Below are positions 6,979 through 8,358 of a DNA stretch of 8,358 nucleotides, piece after piece. A model generated the notes under the pieces. It made no database searches and was not told the origin of the DNA. It was given only the letters and a program-made list of their open reading frames with translations. The stretch's first letter is position 1, and each line of letters starts with the position of its first letter. This stretch comes from an uncultured bacterium (GTDB lineage: Bacteria; Bacteroidota; Bacteroidia; Chitinophagales; CAIOSU01): the NCBI GenBank assembly GCA_903861055.1, contig CAIOSU010000204.1:1-8358 (forward strand), in the 5' to 3' direction. Position numbers and translations under genes: made by a program.

Positions 6979-7153
6979 GTGGTGAAAGTACTCCTAAAAT
7001 TATGCCAAAACAAGTGTTGTGGAGTAATTTTTTGTATCTTTTAAAAAATGTTTCGCATGTATAATTATCAGGGTCATTAGGTACGTGCCGGCCCTCATTC
7101 GACCTACGCTTAAACACGTACCCTCCTTTTATCGGGCCAAATATTCTATTCAT
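6923..7153 (-). CDS. Hypothetical 76-codon ORF, doubtful
   Basis: An ATG at 7153 opens 76 codons, ending at a TAG (6925-6923) about 33 nt before the minus-strand terminator. The product is basic in its first half (KRRSNEGRH, FFKRYKKLLHN), and its C-terminal part is more hydrophobic. I recognise no family. A weak -7-like box (TTTATTTG on the minus strand, 7197-7190) would place a transcript start about 30 nt upstream, but there is no ribosome binding site. Its 3' third overlaps the 20-codon frame at 6916-6978. The terminator argues that something is transcribed here; whether it is this protein, the short peptide, or a non-coding RNA cannot be decided from one sequence. Confidence 0.22.
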   Translation of the reverse strand: MNRIFGPIKGGYVFKRRSNEGRHVPNDPDNYTCETFFKRYKKLLHNTCFGIILGVLSPHELYQQYLLSSSLCAAGA

Positions 7154-7207
7154 CGGCTTTTTAGATACGTCTACCGATTATATATCCATCAAATAAACTA
7201 TCCGTTC

Positions 7208-7215
7208 TATATTTG
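7208..7215 (+). promoter_or_regulatory. Possible -7 box upstream of the ArsR-type gene
   Basis: TATATTTG is an exact TAnnTTTG match, but no TTG or TTTG lies at the right distance upstream, and it would give a leader of about 210 nt. A poorer box TAGCTTTA at 7337-7344 would give a shorter leader. The choice is open. Confidence 0.25.
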
Positions 7216-7255
7216 CTTCATCATTTGATGTAGCTCTTTTAAAAATTAACAAAAT

Positions 7256-7315
7256 CGTTAACGGAATTAAAGATTTGTTCAACGATTATTATAATCCGTT
7301 CAACGAATTGTTGAA
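7256..7315. promoter_or_regulatory. Cluster of helically phased GTTCAACG boxes, candidate operator array
   Basis: CGTTAACG (7256-7263) is a perfect palindrome. GTTCAACGA then occurs exactly at 7277-7285 and again at 7298-7306, a 21-bp period, and the first box is about 20 bp before the second. The last copy also forms TTCAAC-N5-GTTGAA (7299-7315), a perfect inverted pair. Spacing near two helical turns puts the boxes on one DNA face, as in cooperative repressor sites. The cluster lies 114 bp upstream of the ArsR-type ATG. Which protein binds is unknown. Confidence 0.45.
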
Positions 7316-7397
7316 GTTTTGCGAGAATATCTGCATTAGCTTTACGATGTATTATTGAAAGAGCAAGTTTAAAACAACTTGTTGCCCCGATTAGTAA

Positions 7398-7407
7398 ATA
7401 TTAATAT
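7398..7407. promoter_or_regulatory. ATATTAATAT palindrome before the ArsR-type gene
   Basis: A perfect 10-bp palindrome lies 21 bp before the ATG at 7429. ArsR/SmtB proteins usually bind AT-rich palindromes near their own start, so an autoregulatory site is possible. Such short AT palindromes also arise by chance. Confidence 0.22.
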
Positions 7408-7428
7408 CACAATCAAAATTTTACTGCC

Positions 7429-7749
7429 ATGAATTATTTGAGTAAAGAACAAATGGAAGTGTTGAGCAGGGTTAAGTCTAAAGTACGTGCCTTATATCAC
7501 CCTTTACGTCAAAGCGTTTTGATGCTTATCAACGACAATGGTAACCGCATGAACGTAACTGAAATTTACGTGAAATTGCGCATTGAGCAGTCAGTTGCAT
7601 CACAGCACTTGGCTATTTTGCGCAACGAAGGTTTTGTAAACACTGAGCGTGAAGGCAAAACCATTTGGTACAGCGTAAACGAAGAAAGCATTAAAAGCTT
7701 CGTAGCACACGCTGCCGAAGTATTGGATACTGCAAACCAAGCTGCATAA
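7429..7749 (+). CDS. ArsR/SmtB-type winged-helix transcriptional regulator without metal-binding cysteines
   Basis: This 106-residue protein is a single winged-helix domain of the ArsR class, normally a dimeric DNA-binding repressor. The helix-turn-helix spans about residues 41-70, with the recognition helix in EQSVASQHLAILRNEGFV and the wing in NTEREGKTIWYSV. The N-terminal segment ALYHPLRQSVLMLI is the family's first core helix. It has no cysteine at all, so the ELCVCDL-type arsenic/cadmium site is missing; the histidines (24, 60, 94) do not form an obvious zinc motif. It may sense something other than a thiophilic metal or act by expression level alone. ATG 7429 fits the domain start, and length is normal. 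It stands alone on the plus strand between phhA and hppD, which are on the other strand. Regulation of aromatic amino-acid catabolism is possible but inferred only from position. Confidence 0.88.
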   Translation: MNYLSKEQMEVLSRVKSKVRALYHPLRQSVLMLINDNGNRMNVTEIYVKLRIEQSVASQHLAILRNEGFVNTEREGKTIWYSVNEESIKSFVAHAAEVLDTANQAA

Positions 7750-7793
7750 AAGCCCGGTTTTAACGTATACCCTAAAGATTTGCACTAAGGTGC

Positions 7794-7831
7794 ATAACAA
7801 AGGCGACCTCCCCTTAGGTCGCCTTTGTTAT
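7794..7831. terminator. Bidirectional intrinsic terminator between the ArsR-type gene and hppD
   Basis: ATAACAAAGGCGACCT (7794-7809) and AGGTCGCCTTTGTTAT (7816-7831) are exact reverse complements: a 16-bp perfect stem with a 6-base loop. On the plus strand it is followed by TTTATCCTTTT; on the minus strand the arm itself ends in CCUUUGUUAU. It lies 45 bp after the ArsR-type stop and can also stop transcripts from hppD. A smaller hairpin (TGCAC/GTGCA, 7781-7794) touches its left edge. Confidence 0.85.
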
Positions 7832-7845
7832 TTTATCCTTTTCGA

Positions 7846-7972
7846 GACACAAGACGCAAAACACAAGATTCAAATTAAAGGATTGCAAAGTTCTTTACCG
7901 CTTCTAACAAATTCGCTTTTAACGAACTATTTTAAAAGCAAACACTATGTCTTGTGTCTTGTGTCTTGTGTC
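7846..7972. repeat. 127-bp inverted-repeat element with tandem ACACAAG-type heptamers
   Basis: The right arm (7950-7972) contains three exact tandem copies of TCTTGTG plus two bases. The left arm (7846-7868) is its reverse complement at 21 of 23 positions. Within the 81-base interior, GCTTTTAA (7915-7922) and TTAAAAGC (7932-7939) form a second, perfect 8-bp stem. The right arm stops five bases from the hppD stop codon, so the element forms the 3' end of the hppD message before the terminator. It has no ORF and may be a REP-like or MITE-like dispersed repeat. Confidence 0.65.
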
Positions 7973-7976
7973 TATC

Positions 7977-8358
7977 TCACAATGTACCCCTCAGCTCCTG
8001 CTCGCGCTCAATGGCTTCAAATAAGGCTTTAAAGTTGCCTTTGCCAAACGACTTAGCGCCTTTGCGCTGAATGATTTCAAAGAAAACCGTTGGGCGGTCT
8101 TCAACGGGTTTCGTGAAAATCTGCAGCAGGTATCCCTCGTCGTCTCTATCTACTAAAATATTCAAGCGCTTCAGGTCATCAATGCTTTCGTCAATATTAC
8201 CAATGCGGCTCTTTAAGTCTTTGTAGTAGGTTTCGGGCACTACCAAAAACTCTACCCCACGCTTGCGAAGGTCGGTAACGGTGTGTAATATATCATCGGT
8301 TGCCACTGCTATATGCTGCACGCCCGGCCCGCCATAAAAATCAAGGTACTCCTCAATT
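7977..8358 (-). CDS. hppD: 4-hydroxyphenylpyruvate dioxygenase, C-terminal part (runs off the window)
   Basis: The enzyme converts 4-hydroxyphenylpyruvate to homogentisate in tyrosine catabolism, using Fe(II) and oxygen. The last 126 residues are visible, and the frame stays open to the window edge, so about two thirds of the usual 350-380-residue protein is missing. The visible part opens with IEEYLDFYGGPGVQHIAVAT, whose histidine is the second of the three iron ligands. FFEIIQRKGAKSFGKGNFKALFEAIEREQ carries the glutamate ligand and the C-terminal gating helix. The protein ends in RGTL, as expected for a complete C-terminus. A GTG codon at 8321 lies inside the conserved GPGVQHIA motif and is not a start. 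It lies on the same strand as phhA, which supplies tyrosine to the pathway, but the ArsR-type gene and terminators separate them. Confidence 0.95.
   Translation of the reverse strand, partial: IEEYLDFYGGPGVQHIAVATDDILHTVTDLRKRGVEFLVVPETYYKDLKSRIGNIDESIDDLKRLNILVDRDDEGYLLQIFTKPVEDRPTVFFEIIQRKGAKSFGKGNFKALFEAIEREQELRGTL

Larger units (their letters stand above)
6857..7428. other. Gene-poor intergenic stretch between phhA and the ArsR-type gene
   Basis: About 570 bases lack a convincing gene. From left to right they hold the minus-strand terminator, the two overlapping uncertain ORFs (6916-7153), a perfect plus-strand -7 box (7208-7215), the GTTCAACG box cluster (7256-7315), a small hairpin (CAAGTT/AACTTG, 7364-7381) and an AT palindrome (7398-7407). 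The right half is probably the control region of the ArsR-type gene. No tRNA or rRNA shape is visible. Confidence 0.6.

Noticed and set aside
7090..7153. Faint resemblance of the 76-codon ORF start (NRIFGPIK...RRSNE) to a motif near the C-terminus of eukaryotic LINE reverse transcriptases
   Set aside because: It covers about 18 residues only, nothing after it fits, and the surroundings are plainly bacterial. I treat it as chance; a protein search of this ORF would settle it.
7950..7972. Tandem heptamers considered as a CRISPR-like or satellite array
   Set aside because: There are only three contiguous 7-bp units, no spacers, no cas genes, and the array is one arm of an inverted repeat.
7790..8032. 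An 80-codon plus-strand ORF across the terminator, the heptamer element and the hppD end
   Set aside because: It would translate through a perfect terminator hairpin and a tandem repeat, then antisense through hppD; composition explains it.
7977..8321. hppD as a short complete gene starting at GTG 8321
   Set aside because: That GTG is the valine of the conserved GPGVQHIA motif and the frame continues with family sequence (EEYLDFYGGPG) to the window edge.

Overview
The window looks like chromosomal DNA of a member of the Bacteroidota. The support is indirect but consistent. There is a large periplasmic double-propeller (Reg_prop/Y_Y_Y) sensor kinase typical of that phylum. Several genes lack a clear Shine-Dalgarno sequence. 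Matches to the Bacteroidota -7 promoter box TAnnTTTG lie just upstream of two starts. Base composition is moderately AT-rich, with short-period intergenic repeats. I cannot place it more finely. Nothing suggests a phage, plasmid, insertion sequence or CRISPR array.

Layout. 1-3942: a two-component pair in convergent orientation, a LytTR-type response regulator (+) and a sensor histidine kinase (-), with stop codons 11 bp apart. 4033-5934: a TetR-family regulator (-) divergent from an AlkB-type membrane alkane/fatty-acyl hydroxylase (+). A perfect 10-10-10 palindrome in the shared promoter region is the likely TetR operator. 5938-6669: phenylalanine 4-monooxygenase (-), convergent with alkB and only 3 bp away. 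6670-7428: about 760 bp without a convincing gene. It holds a 186-bp repeat-rich inverted-repeat element covering the phhA leader, a strong minus-strand intrinsic terminator with two small uncertain ORFs upstream of it, and a set of helically phased GTTCAACG boxes. 7429-7749: a cysteine-free ArsR-type winged-helix regulator (+). 7750-7976: a 16-bp-stem bidirectional terminator and a second inverted-repeat element built from a tandem heptamer. 7977-8358: the C-terminal part of 4-hydroxyphenylpyruvate dioxygenase (-), cut by the window edge.

How the parts fit. phhA (Phe to Tyr) and hppD (4-hydroxyphenylpyruvate to homogentisate) are two steps of aerobic phenylalanine/tyrosine breakdown, with a small DNA-binding regulator between them. 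alkB plus its divergent TetR gene looks like a self-contained, substrate-induced oxidation module. The sensor pair has no obvious functional link to either. The most interesting material is non-coding: the alkB operator, the two intergenic inverted-repeat elements of different sequence but similar design, the orphan terminator unit upstream of phhA, and the phased boxes upstream of the ArsR gene. I did not find a clear new multi-gene system; the main candidates are regulatory.
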